The notes under the pieces were generated by a model. The model ran no database searches, was not told where the DNA came from, and saw only the letters and a program-made list of their open reading frames with translations. From Levilactobacillus brevis (GTDB lineage: Bacteria; Bacillota; Bacilli; Lactobacillales; Lactobacillaceae), in contig CP079699.1 in NCBI GenBank assembly GCA_021383565.1, forward strand, positions 1,426,001-1,490,000: a stretch of 64,000 nucleotides of DNA, written 5' to 3'. This document shows, piece by piece, positions 35,424-44,171 of this stretch. Every line of letters starts with the position of its first letter. Position 1 is the stretch's first letter. The position numbers were made by a program, and so were the translations under genes.

Positions 35424-36866
35424 TTACCCCTTCGCCGGCGTCGTGCGATGAAACACCCGCCAACCGGTAATCACGCTGGCGACCAGACAGATGGCTAGCG
35501 AGACCATGAACGCCACGTGCATCCCGGCGATGAAGATGTCCGGATGCGCTGGTAAATACGCCGTGACCTTGTGGCCCGCGTAATGGCCCATCGCTGAGAA
35601 CAACACGGTCGTGGCAACCGAGATGCCGACGATCATCCCCATCTCGCGCGCCAATGCGTTGACCCCACCGGCCACGCCGAGATCTTTCATAGGCACTGAG
35701 CTCATGACAATCGAGTTATTCGGCGCCATGAAGACCCCGTTACCGAAGCCCACCAGACCGACGAAGAACATGAAGAGCCACAGCGGTGTTGCCAGATTGG
35801 CCAACATGTAGCCTACCTGACTGATGGAAATCAGGAGCAACCCGACGAACGTCAGAATTTCCGGTCCAATCTTATCCGAAATGCTTCCGGCAATCGGCGC
35901 CACGACGACCTGCACGATGGGAAAGGTCATCAGCGCATACCCGGCGTAATTGGCGGGCATATTGCGGGCGTTTTCCAGATAGAACGGCGCAATCACGTTG
36001 AAGAAGAAGTTGGCCACAAAGATCAGAAAGGCACAGAGAATGCTGACGGAGAAGCGTTTATTTTCAAATAAATGGAGGGCCAGAATCGGCTGGTCCAACC
36101 GCAACTCCAGCCGGACGAAAACGACTGTGACAACTGCGGCGATGATAAATAGCCCCAGAATCGCAGGCTGGGCAAAGCCAATCTCTTGCCCAATGAAGAC
36201 GCCGGCGAAGAGCGTGACCATCATCACGGCAAACAACGTGGCCCCGGCCTTGTCGATCGGTTGTTGACTGACGGTAATGTCTCGCGGCAAGATACGTTGC
36301 CCCAGCAAAAAGGCCGCGATACCAATCGGCACGTTGATCCAGAAGATATACCCCCAGCTCAAGTGGGCCAGAATCAAACCACCGACGCCGGGTCCCGCAA
36401 TGCTTCCCAACGCGACAAACGATCCAATCATTCCGAGCGCCCGACCGCGTTCGTTAAATGGAAAGACCTCCGTGATGATACCGCTATTGGTCGCCATGGT
36501 CATGGCAGCGCCAACGGCCTGAAGCGCCCGCGCCACCAGCAGAAAGGCCAGGCCAAGGCTGAATCCACAGAGCAAGGAACCGATCGTAAATAGAACGGAC
36601 CCTATTTTAAAAATCCGAATCTTCCCACAGGTGTCTCCCAGCTTTCCGAACAAGAGGAGCAACGCGCAAATCACAATTAAATAAATGGACACCACCCACT
36701 CCGCTTGGTTCATCGGAATGGCTAAGTCCCGACTAATGACGGGTAAGGCAATGTTCACGATGCTCGCGTCCAAGGTGGACATAAAGGTGAAGAGACAGAC
36801 CGCCACTAGAATCCACCAACGATGCTTTTGAATCTGCGGATCGTCCGCAAAACGTTTCACTTTCAT
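35424..36866 (-). CDS. MFS drug exporter, DHA2 family
   Basis: About 480 residues with 14 helices. Motifs: STLDASIVNIALPVI in helix 1 (DHA2 motif D1), GKLGDTCGKIRIF between helices 2 and 3 (motif A) and GPGVGGLI in helix 5 (antiporter motif C). It is a proton-coupled multidrug efflux candidate. The ATG at 36866 has GGGAG 8 nt upstream; a GTG at 36890 overlapping the upstream stop codon is the alternative. The PadR regulator gene precedes it and probably controls both. Confidence 0.87.
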   Translation of the reverse strand: MKVKRFADDPQIQKHRWWILVAVCLFTFMSTLDASIVNIALPVISRDLAIPMNQAEWVVSIYLIVICALLLLFGKLGDTCGKIRIFKIGSVLFTIGSLLCGFSLGLAFLLVARALQAVGAAMTMATNSGIITEVFPFNERGRALGMIGSFVALGSIAGPGVGGLILAHLSWGYIFWINVPIGIAAFLLGQRILPRDITVSQQPIDKAGATLFAVMMVTLFAGVFIGQEIGFAQPAILGLFIIAAVVTVVFVRLELRLDQPILALHLFENKRFSVSILCAFLIFVANFFFNVIAPFYLENARNMPANYAGYALMTFPIVQVVVAPIAGSISDKIGPEILTFVGLLLISISQVGYMLANLATPLWLFMFFVGLVGFGNGVFMAPNNSIVMSSVPMKDLGVAGGVNALAREMGMIVGISVATTVLFSAMGHYAGHKVTAYLPAHPDIFIAGMHVAFMVSLAICLVASVITGWRVFHRTTPAKG

Positions 36867-36883
36867 CTGCTCAACTCCCTGAC

Positions 36884-37408
36884 TTAGCACTCAGCAAGCC
36901 GAGCGGCCACCCAATCGGCTTGGGCTTGGGCGCGAACTTGCTGTAACTGATTGACCTGCAGCGCATCGACGACATCGGTTGGCACCATTCGCGGGTGACC
37001 ACCGAGATAGTCCCGAACGTCCTGCAAGTTTTGTAATTGAAACTGACTAAATTTTTGAAAATCCGATAAAATGGTTCGCTGATCAGTCGAAGATAACAGA
37101 TGTAAAAAATTACATTTAATCTGGAAGGTCAACTGGGCTTGCTTGTTGATGGTGACCGGCACCATGACGAGCTGAGCGAAATGCTCCCGGCCCCGCGACG
37201 TAATCCGCGCCACCTTCTTGGCCCGCGACTGTCCAGCTTCGGTCACCAGCGTAATCTCTTCGCGCTGCGCCAGCCGGTCCAGTAACGGGTAGAGCACCCC
37301 ATAACTCACGGTCTGTTCCTGCCCCACCACCGTGGCCAAGGCCTTGCGCAGTTGATAGCCGGACATGGCATGGTCCATCAACTGACCTAAAATAAATAAT
37401 TCGTACAC
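36884..37408 (-). CDS. PadR-family transcriptional regulator
   Basis: About 174 residues: an N-terminal winged helix (YELFILGQLMDHAMSGYQLRKAL, SYGVLYPLLDRL) with the PadR wing, and a Vir-type C-terminal helical domain. Start is GTG at 37408, because AAGGGAG lies 9 nt before it and homologues begin there; the longer frame would add 24 residues across the promoter. A palindrome at 37443-37459 is its likely operator. Probable repressor of its own operon with the DHA2 exporter. Confidence 0.82.
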   Translation of the reverse strand: MYELFILGQLMDHAMSGYQLRKALATVVGQEQTVSYGVLYPLLDRLAQREEITLVTEAGQSRAKKVARITSRGREHFAQLVMVPVTINKQAQLTFQIKCNFLHLLSSTDQRTILSDFQKFSQFQLQNLQDVRDYLGGHPRMVPTDVVDALQVNQLQQVRAQAQADWVAARLAEC

Positions 37409-37442
37409 ACGCGTCAACTCCCTTATCGCTGACTTATTATAG

Positions 37443-37459
37443 TATATCGGGACGATATA
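37443..37459. promoter_or_regulatory. Probable PadR operator
   Basis: Perfect inverted repeat TATATCG-GGA-CGATATA located upstream of the PadR start, in the spacer just before a TATAAT-like -10 on the minus strand. Binding would block transcription of the regulator and exporter. Confidence 0.65.
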
Positions 37460-37551
37460 TGAAAGTAAAACTGGCATCACAAATCTACCGCTTTATCCCC
37501 TTAAGCTACGGGTGTATGCTTAGGCCAAAGTCAACGAAGGAGACGATGACG

Positions 37552-38192
37552 ATGTATGGACGGAAACAATCGGCAACTGGCGCTAAACTCACCATCCTGG
37601 TGGCGCAGTGCTTGTATTTATGTCTAAGCGGTTATTGGTTAGCGAACGAGGACCAGCCCCGTCTACTGACCTGGACGCTAGCTGGCTTTCTGGCCATTAT
37701 CTTTGCGCGTCTCAACGCCATGATGTTCTGGTGGCTCCCCCGGGGATCGGCTGGTCCGAAGCCATTGGAAACAGTCTGGCCTTTGCCCTCTACTATCTGG
37801 GGTTCCCCCTGCTGCTCATTTACGGTGGTCACTTCATCCCGGTCACCTACGCGCTGGGGCTACTTTGCTTTATCGGTGGCAGTGTCATCAATACCACCGC
37901 CGAACTTTTGCGCAAGCCCTTCAAAGCCGACCCGAACAATGCGGGTAAATTATATCGCGGTGGCCTGTTCAAGTACGCCATCCACATCAATTACTTTGGC
38001 GATGTACTCTGGGTCCTCGGTTGTGCGCTCCTGGTGGGCAACCCGTACGCCCTACTCATCCCACTGATGTTGCTGGCGCTCTTCGTCTTCTCTTACATTC
38101 CCACGGCTGACAAGTATCTCGCCGATAAATACGGCGCGGCCTTCATCGCCTATCAACGGGACACCAAGGAACTGATCCCCTTCATCTGGTAA
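37552..38192 (+). pseudogene. Frameshifted DUF1295 membrane protein gene
   Basis: The N-terminal part is read in one frame from ATG 37552 (AAGGAG 9 nt before it): MYGRKQSATGAKL, then hydrophobic helices to NAMMFWWLPRG. The remainder, with the DUF1295 features (LLRKPF, YRGGLFKYAIHINYFGDVLW and PTADKYL), is in the -1 frame. The switch lies in the run CCCCCGGGG at 37738-37746; one additional G would restore a protein of about 213 residues (LPRGIGWSEAIG). The family resembles steroid 5-alpha-reductase and isoprenylcysteine methyltransferase proteins. Either a true frameshift mutation or a sequencing error. Confidence 0.75.
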
Positions 38193-38214
38193 TCATCACT
38201 AAAACTGAACGTCA

Positions 38215-38250
38215 AAACGGGCCCAAGACCTTGGCGTCTTGAGCCCGTTT
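38215..38250. terminator. Bidirectional terminator
   Basis: AAACGGGC-CAAGAC pairs with GTCTTG-GCCCGTTT around a six-base loop, between convergent genes. Confidence 0.85.
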
Positions 38251-38258
38251 ACTTATGT

Positions 38259-38729
38259 TTACATTGCAATTTCCGCAGTCAATCGCTGCGCTTCGGCATT
38301 CGGCAATAGTTTGTACTGCACATCGCCCTCGTCCGGTAGCACGGCCATCAACGTTCGCTCGTCATCGAACCGACCCAAATTAAGAGCCATATTCCCGTCG
38401 ATCTGCGCGAATCCCTTCATCCCCGTCGAGATGAACCGGTGGATATCTTTCACCCGGTCCTCCCGCGCTTGCGCCTGCTTGGCCGCGCCGTTTAGGGTAT
38501 AGCCGTTATCTAGAAAATATTTCATGATGGAAACCTTGATAAACGTCTTGAACGTGTAGACCCGTGCTTGCTGGCCATCCTCCCGTTCACGAGACGTGAT
38601 TAAACCCTTCTTCTCCCAGTAACGGAGCTGCCGGGCAGACACATCGGTCATCGTCGATAATTCCCCGATTCGAAAGACTAACCGATGGAAATCAAAGGCT
38701 GCTCGCATTTGTTCTGAAAATACTGCCAT
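38259..38729 (-). CDS. MerR-family transcriptional regulator
   Basis: A 156-residue regulator with a MerR winged helix (VFRIGELSTMTDVSARQLRYWEKKGLI, residues about 18-43), arginine-rich wing and a C-terminal dimerisation helix. No metal-binding Cys residues are seen. The C-terminus differs from GlnR, so its signal is unknown. The ribosome binding site GGGGAGG is 11 nt before ATG. Confidence 0.8.
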   Translation of the reverse strand: MAVFSEQMRAAFDFHRLVFRIGELSTMTDVSARQLRYWEKKGLITSREREDGQQARVYTFKTFIKVSIMKYFLDNGYTLNGAAKQAQAREDRVKDIHRFISTGMKGFAQIDGNMALNLGRFDDERTLMAVLPDEGDVQYKLLPNAEAQRLTAEIAM

Positions 38730-38931
38730 TGCTCACGCTTCCTCCCCGTGTTAACTTACTTATCAACCCTGTTAGATAATACCAAGTTTTACCGGTATAT
38801 TGCAACTAAATTGCAAAAAGTAACGATTTGTTTAAGACATTTAACCCGTTTGCAAACGGCTTGTTACATATTTGTCACATTACATTGGTACGCTAGTAAC
38901 TGTAATAATTCATGAGGAGTTGTCAGTAGGA

Positions 38932-39411
38932 ATGAAGAAAGTTGTTAAACTATTAGCCGCATTTGCATTGGTTTTGGTTGGGGTTTTCGCTGTTTCGATG
39001 AGCACTACGACCACCGCATCAGCCGCTTCCAACAGTTCTTTCAAGTCAGTTTACAAGGTTGCTAAGTCTCACTTGGGTGCTCGTTACGTTTACGGTGCTA
39101 CCGGTCCTTCCGCCTTTGATTGCTCTGGTTTTACCAGCTACATCTACAAGAAGGGTGCCAAGACCACGTTACCACGGACGGCCCAAGCACAATACAACAA
39201 ATACAAGCATGTTAGTTACAAGAACATTCAAAAAGGTGACCTGGTCTTCTTCGGTTACAGTAAGGGTTCTATCTCTCACGTTGGGATGTACATAGGTAAC
39301 GGTAAGATGATTGACGCCCAAAACCGTGGTGTCGTTCGCGAAGCCGTTCATGCCCCATGGTGGCACGCCGTTGGTTACGCTCGTGTAACCACGGCCACTG
39401 ACGCCGACTAG
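38932..39411 (+). CDS. Secreted NlpC/P60 endopeptidase
   Basis: A 159-residue secreted protein: signal peptide (residues 1-32, cut after TASAA), then an NlpC/P60 domain with the catalytic Cys in FDCSGFTSY near residue 67, His in SHVGMYIGNG near 119 and a third polar residue nearby. It cleaves peptide bonds in peptidoglycan stems. The start is ATG 38932; the longer frame has no ribosome binding site. Codon use is strongly biased (highly expressed). Confidence 0.88.
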   Translation: MKKVVKLLAAFALVLVGVFAVSMSTTTTASAASNSSFKSVYKVAKSHLGARYVYGATGPSAFDCSGFTSYIYKKGAKTTLPRTAQAQYNKYKHVSYKNIQKGDLVFFGYSKGSISHVGMYIGNGKMIDAQNRGVVREAVHAPWWHAVGYARVTTATDAD

Positions 39412-39454
39412 TTCGTCTGAACCTCATGAATTCAATTGAACGATCATAATGATG

Positions 39455-39497
39455 ACACGTTACGCGTAAGCAGTTGGCTTGCGGTAACGTGTTTTTT
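39455..39497 (+). terminator. Rho-independent terminator
   Basis: ACACGTTACGCGTAAGC pairs with GCTTGCGGTAACGTGT (wobbles inside), followed by six T residues. Confidence 0.88.
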
Positions 39498-39515
39498 GTT
39501 ATCAAATTTCAAACC

Positions 39516-39558
39516 AAAAAGGCATTGTCCACGACGCGCACACGTCACAGGCAATGCC
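39516..39558 (-). terminator. Terminator of the GNAT/histidine-phosphatase unit
   Basis: GGCATTG and CAATGCC close a long loop with inner ACGTG-type pairing; five T residues follow in the minus direction. Confidence 0.65.
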
Positions 39559-39569
39559 CTTCAACTCTT

Positions 39570-40004
39570 CTAATCTACTGTATAGCGCATGGTCTGATGC
39601 GGAATTCCTGCTTCTTCGAAGACCTCACCAATCACCGTAAAACCCAACTCCCGGTAAAAATCCAATGCCGTCTGTTGGGCGTCCAATTCAACCCTAGTCA
39701 CGTCAGACTTCTTGGCGTCCGCCATAATCTGTTTAATCAATTCACCGGCGTACCCATGATACCGCGCGGACTTTTCCGTGGCGACCCGTTGAATCTTCAC
39801 GCGGTTACCCGCTAACATGTCAATTCGCGCCGTGGTAACGGGCTGGTCGTCCACGTACCCCACGTAGTGCATCTTATCTTCATCCGTGCCGTCTAACTCC
39901 ACCTGCGGGTCAATCTCCTGCTCGGCGATAAACACGTCCTTGCGAATCTGTACAGCGTCCTGGTAGACGGGGTTCAATTTACCCCAAGCCATTCTAATTT
40001 CCAT
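39570..40004 (-). CDS. GNAT N-acetyltransferase (ElaA-like)
   Basis: A protein of about 144 residues with the acetyl-CoA loop ARYHGYAGELIKQI near residue 80 and the FYRELGF motif near the end. Substrate unknown. It lies 12 nt after the histidine-phosphatase gene on the same strand. Confidence 0.8.
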   Translation of the reverse strand: MEIRMAWGKLNPVYQDAVQIRKDVFIAEQEIDPQVELDGTDEDKMHYVGYVDDQPVTTARIDMLAGNRVKIQRVATEKSARYHGYAGELIKQIMADAKKSDVTRVELDAQQTALDFYRELGFTVIGEVFEEAGIPHQTMRYTVD

Positions 40005-40019
40005 CAAACCATCCTCGTC

Positions 40020-40685
40020 CTAATCTTTTTGGTTGTAACTCAGCACCTGAATGTCGTCCGGTGTCAGTAATAATTTGGTCAAACTGCCATTGGCGGGCCG
40101 CACGCTCAGATCGTACTTGCCCTGACCGTAACGTTCCATCAGGCTCAGCAGGGTATTGCCATGGCTAATCATCAGGACCTTGTCGCCATCCTTCAAGGCC
40201 GGATTGGCGCGGATCAAGTCAAAGGCTTGGTCTACCCTTGCCCAATACTCGTCATTATTCTCGGCTTGGCGGAAAGGATCGGCTTCCTTTAAGAAGTCCT
40301 TGGCCTTACCAATGGAGTATTTCTCCTCGATGGCCTTAAAGGATGGTACGCCGTGAGGTGCGCCGGCCACGTACCACGCCTGAGCCATATCGGTGCCTTC
40401 GTAGTAGCCGTAGAACTCCTCGCGAAAATACGGGGCCGTGGTCAACTTGGGCGCCGGCTGGGTGTGGTTGGCCGCCAAAATCGTCTTGGCCGTCTGCTCG
40501 GCCCGCGTGGTATCACTGCAATAGGCCGCCGCAAATGGCACGTCTTGCAGTCGCTCACCGGCCGCCTTGGCATCCGCGATTCCGGCTTCAGTCAGCGGTG
40601 AATTACTCCAGCCCTGTAATTTATTATAGATGTTGAAATAAGTCTGTCCGTGCCGCACCACATATAATGTGATTTGCTTGTCCAT
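40020..40685 (-). CDS. Histidine phosphatase (phosphoglycerate-mutase family)
   Basis: A 221-residue enzyme with the RHGQT motif at residues 11-15, where His is phosphorylated, the LTEAG segment, and the second catalytic His in MISHGNTLL near 173. The long insertion (residues 85-130) agrees with the broad-specificity phosphatase branch more than with glycolytic Gpm. It acts in the cytoplasm on an unknown phosphorylated metabolite. Confidence 0.83.
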   Translation of the reverse strand: MDKQITLYVVRHGQTYFNIYNKLQGWSNSPLTEAGIADAKAAGERLQDVPFAAAYCSDTTRAEQTAKTILAANHTQPAPKLTTAPYFREEFYGYYEGTDMAQAWYVAGAPHGVPSFKAIEEKYSIGKAKDFLKEADPFRQAENNDEYWARVDQAFDLIRANPALKDGDKVLMISHGNTLLSLMERYGQGKYDLSVRPANGSLTKLLLTPDDIQVLSYNQKD

Positions 40686-40785
40686 AACGTCTTCACACCT
40701 TTCCTTTACTGACAGTTTTGTCTGACTCTAGTGTACCAAATAACGCCAGAAATGGTATTGATTTCTTTACCCAAACTAGTCCGTT

Positions 40786-41323
40786 CTGGTCGCCTTGCCG
40801 TTCGCCCCAGATGAGCTGGAATGCGGTGGGTAGGACGGAGAAAGCCTGAGAAGCGGTCTTTCTCCTCGCTTGGAACCGCCAAGAATCGGCGTTTCCAAGT
40901 CGCCATTATCTAACCGGCTCACGCCGTTCAGATAATCCCACGGCTGAGCTCATCTGAGGCTTCACTCTCGGCTCTGGTAGTGGTTGACCACACTAATTGG
41001 CTACGGCTATGACGGCGGGGCCTACAGTTAACGTAAGCTAACGCTAACTTTTGGTTAACTACCCAATCTTGCCGGAGTTCGCCAGTAGTGGAGCCAGCCG
41101 TGACAGCGCAGTTAGCTGGCGTTCTAGGCCAGGTTACTGCGTGGGACGACTTGGGAGACTCGTGAGCTTTGCGAGGCTTCCAAGCGAGCCGGAAGCCCGT
41201 TCTTTGGCTGCAGGCGGTCCCCACAGCAGGCGGAACTGCTGGCAGGCGTAGGCTACTGGTTTAGTCCATTTCGTGGTTGAAGATAAGTTTGAGTTGGCCC
41301 GGGGCGAACGGCAAGGCGACCAG
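40786..41323. repeat. Inverted-repeat-bounded structured element: B unit (+) and A unit (-)
   Basis: A 538 bp element with perfect 23 bp inverted ends (40786-40808 and 41301-41323). The B unit closes with CAGATGAGCT/AGCTCATCTG and has GGAGAAAG/CTTTCTCC and ATTATCT/AGATAAT hairpins. The A unit in reverse has GCGCAGT/ACTGCGT with inner CTGGC/GCCAG. This copy lies between divergent genes, upstream of ltaS. Confidence 0.85.
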
Positions 41324-41495
41324 CTGTGTTTTATCGGCCGGGACTTAAACTTTTCCTAAACTTGCCGCTAGACCTACTATCTACCCCAGTTATTTGCTAG
41401 GATAGGGAAAATGCCAAGTTTGCGAGCACCAGCCAAGACCCGTTAACTATGGTAGAATAAGACTACTTATCTACAAAATGAAGGAGCGAAATAAC

Positions 41496-43628
41496 TTGGA
41501 ACGTTTCAAAAGAATCTGGGCCAGAACCGGCACACGAATGGGCTTTGTTACCCTACTGGTCGTGCTCTTCTGGCTGAAGACATTAGTCGCCTATTTCGTC
41601 GACTTCAAATTAGGACTGAGCGATCCCTTCCAGTTCCTCATCGTCATCCTGAACCCCATCGCGACAACCGTGTTACTCTTTGGACTGGCACTCTACCTCA
41701 AGCGCGCGCGGTTCTTCTACCCCTTTCTCTTTCTGATCGACATCTTAAATACGTTGTTGCTCTACATAAACGTCATTTATTTCCGGGAATTTACCGACTT
41801 CATGACCGTGAGCACCGTACTGGGGTATTCAAAGGTTGACCAGGGACTCTCCGGCAGTTCGCTGGCCCTGACCTCACCACATGATATTCTCTACTGGCTG
41901 GACCTCGTCATCGTCTTACTCCTGATGCTGACCCGCCGCATCTACGTCGATCCCCGGCCCGTCAACAAGCGTGTCGGTCTGGCCGTTACCTCTGCCGCCC
42001 TGCTCGCCTTCTCCGTCAACCTGACGCTGGGCGAAATGGACCGGCCGCAACTGTTAACGCGGACCTTCGATCGGACTTACGTGGTCAAGTATCTGGGGCT
42101 GGACGCCTTCACCGTTTACGACGGTATCAAGTCCGGGCACACCAGCGAGATGCGCTCTCACGCCAAGAAGTCCGAGCTTAGTGGCATTCTAAAATACGTT
42201 CATAAGAACTACGCGGCGCCTGATAAGAAACTCTACGGGGTCGCCAAGAAGAAAAACGTCATCATCATTCACTTGGAGAGTTTCCAGCAATTTCTGATTA
42301 ATAAAAAGGTCAATGGCCAGGAAGTCACGCCGTTTCTGAACAAGCTCTACAAGAGTAAGTCCACCTACAGCTTCGACAACTTCTTCCATGAAGTCGGTCA
42401 GGGGAAGACTTCCGACGCCGAGACCATGCTAGAAACCGGGACATATGGGCTGTTGCAGGGGTCGTTATTCACCCAATTGGGCAACGACAACACCTTTCAG
42501 GCCGCCCCGGCCATCTTCAATCAGGCCGGCTACACCACAGCCGTCTTCCACGGTAATGTGGGAAGCTTCTGGAACCGGAACAACACCTACAAGAATCTCG
42601 GCTACCAGTACTTCTTCGATGCCAGCTACTACGATACCTCTGGCGATAAATCACTGGGCTACGGCTTAAAGGATAAACTGCTGTTCAACGACTCCGTCAA
42701 GTACCTGCAACACTTGCAACAACCGTTCTACGTGAAGTACCTGACCGTATCCAACCATTTCCCATTCTCCTTGGATAGCGAGGATAGTAGCTTCAAGACC
42801 CCAGACACTGGGGATAAGACGGTCGACAACTACTTCAAGACCGCCAATTACCTCGACCAATCCATTCAGGAATTCTACCGCTACCTCAACAAGTCCGGCT
42901 TGGCGAAAAATTCACTGGTCATGATCTACGGGGACCACTACGGCATTTCCAACTCGTCCAACAAGAGCCTGGCGAAGTTGTTGGGTGTCAACCCAGATGA
43001 CTGGAACGATTACGACAACGCTCAGCTCCAGCGCGTGCCACTGATGTTTAACATGCCCGGATACACCAAGGGAAAGGTTGAACACACCTATGGCGGCGAG
43101 ATTGATGTCTTGCCAACGTTGATGCACCTGATGGGGATGAGTACCAAGAAATACCTGCAGTTTGGGACCGACCTGTTCTCCAGCGAACACAACCAAGTCG
43201 TGGCCTTCCGTAACCGCGATTGGGAAAGTCCCGACTACACCTCCGTCGATGGGACCATCTACAGCAATAAGACCAAGCAGGAGATTCATCCGACGGGTAA
43301 GTTGAAGACCAAGATTGAGAAGATGCAGCAGCACGTTAATCAAGGGCTAAGTTACTCGGATTCCTTGAACTCTAAGAATCTGTTGCGTTTCTACCATCCG
43401 AAGGGCTTTACCGCCGTTGACCCGGCAGACTATAACTATTCCGATGGCCTCCAAAAGGCTGAAAAACTAGAGAAGAAGCTGGGCTTGAAGTCCACAAGCC
43501 TCTTCTCCCGGAATGGCGATAAGTCCACGCAGGGTCTGTACAAGACGGATGCGCCGGAACTCAACCACAAGCAAACCGATTCGAACCGTATCAAGATTAC
43601 CAACCCAGATGACACCAGCGGCAAGTAG
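41496..43628 (+). CDS. ltaS: Lipoteichoic acid synthase LtaS-type
   Basis: About 710 residues: five N-terminal helices (residues about 15-190) and an extracellular sulfatase-like domain. Catalytic Thr lies in GKTSDAE near residue 305, with metal ligands in HLESFQ, FHGN and GDHYG. It polymerises glycerol phosphate from phosphatidylglycerol onto a glycolipid anchor at the membrane surface. The likely start is TTG 41496, 9 nt after AAGGAG; an ATG at 41478 overlaps that site. A C-terminal linker of about 100 residues follows the catalytic domain. Confidence 0.9.
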   Translation: MERFKRIWARTGTRMGFVTLLVVLFWLKTLVAYFVDFKLGLSDPFQFLIVILNPIATTVLLFGLALYLKRARFFYPFLFLIDILNTLLLYINVIYFREFTDFMTVSTVLGYSKVDQGLSGSSLALTSPHDILYWLDLVIVLLLMLTRRIYVDPRPVNKRVGLAVTSAALLAFSVNLTLGEMDRPQLLTRTFDRTYVVKYLGLDAFTVYDGIKSGHTSEMRSHAKKSELSGILKYVHKNYAAPDKKLYGVAKKKNVIIIHLESFQQFLINKKVNGQEVTPFLNKLYKSKSTYSFDNFFHEVGQGKTSDAETMLETGTYGLLQGSLFTQLGNDNTFQAAPAIFNQAGYTTAVFHGNVGSFWNRNNTYKNLGYQYFFDASYYDTSGDKSLGYGLKDKLLFNDSVKYLQHLQQPFYVKYLTVSNHFPFSLDSEDSSFKTPDTGDKTVDNYFKTANYLDQSIQEFYRYLNKSGLAKNSLVMIYGDHYGISNSSNKSLAKLLGVNPDDWNDYDNAQLQRVPLMFNMPGYTKGKVEHTYGGEIDVLPTLMHLMGMSTKKYLQFGTDLFSSEHNQVVAFRNRDWESPDYTSVDGTIYSNKTKQEIHPTGKLKTKIEKMQQHVNQGLSYSDSLNSKNLLRFYHPKGFTAVDPADYNYSDGLQKAEKLEKKLGLKSTSLFSRNGDKSTQGLYKTDAPELNHKQTDSNRIKITNPDDTSGK

Positions 43629-43651
43629 ACTGCGTTATCTGCGTCCAAAAT

Positions 43652-43697
43652 AAAGAAGCTATCCGTTCAATCTTCACGTTGGACGGATAGCTTCTTT
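43652..43697 (+). terminator. Rho-independent terminator
   Basis: AAAGAAGCTATCCGT pairs with ACGGATAGCTTCTTT. Confidence 0.88.
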
Positions 43698-43775
43698 GCA
43701 TTTAATCAGTGTGCATTCTAAGGTTTAGCTGAAGGTCAGGGGTTGAGCATAGCGTGGTGGCATTGCTCGAACTGG

Positions 43776-44153
43776 CCGCCTTGCCGTTCGCCCTAGATGA
43801 GCTGGAACGCAGAGATTGGCTGAGTGCTCGACAACGGCCAAACCTAACTTGTTTTGAAAGTTGTAACTACGCTACTCGTATCCACCAGCAATGGACAAGT
43901 GGCCCCACGAAAAAGCAGCATAAGCAATAACCGCCAATGGCTGACGTAACGTATCTGATTGGACGACGCTTACCGTAGCCGTGAGTGAAGCGAAATCTAG
44001 GCTCAGCCGGGGGATTTACCAGTGATCTTTACTGGTAAATCGGTGACTTTGAGAAGATGGGCTTCCAGCTCAAAGCAAGGTTCCGAGACCGCCCTTTGGC
44101 TCGGACCGGCCTTCCCCAGCGTCCCAGCCTAGATTTCGCGAACGGCAAGGCGG
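43776..44153. repeat. Inverted-repeat-bounded structured element, truncated B (+) and B (-)
   Basis: A 378 bp element with 16 bp perfect inverted ends (43776-43791 and 44138-44153). The left B unit breaks off near 43820. The right B unit in reverse is complete: AATCTAGGCT/AGCCTAGATT closes it, and it contains TCCGAG/CTCGGA, CTTTGAG/CTCAAAG and an 11 bp hairpin GATTTACCAGT/ACTGGTAAATC. Confidence 0.8.
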
Positions 44154-44171
44154 TCACCCGATATCTCCCAG

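Noticed and set aside
40786..41323. Integron attC-like or CRISPR-like interpretation of the paired repeats
   Set aside because: There is no integrase, no cassette array, no regular spacing, and the units are much larger than attC sites or CRISPR repeats.
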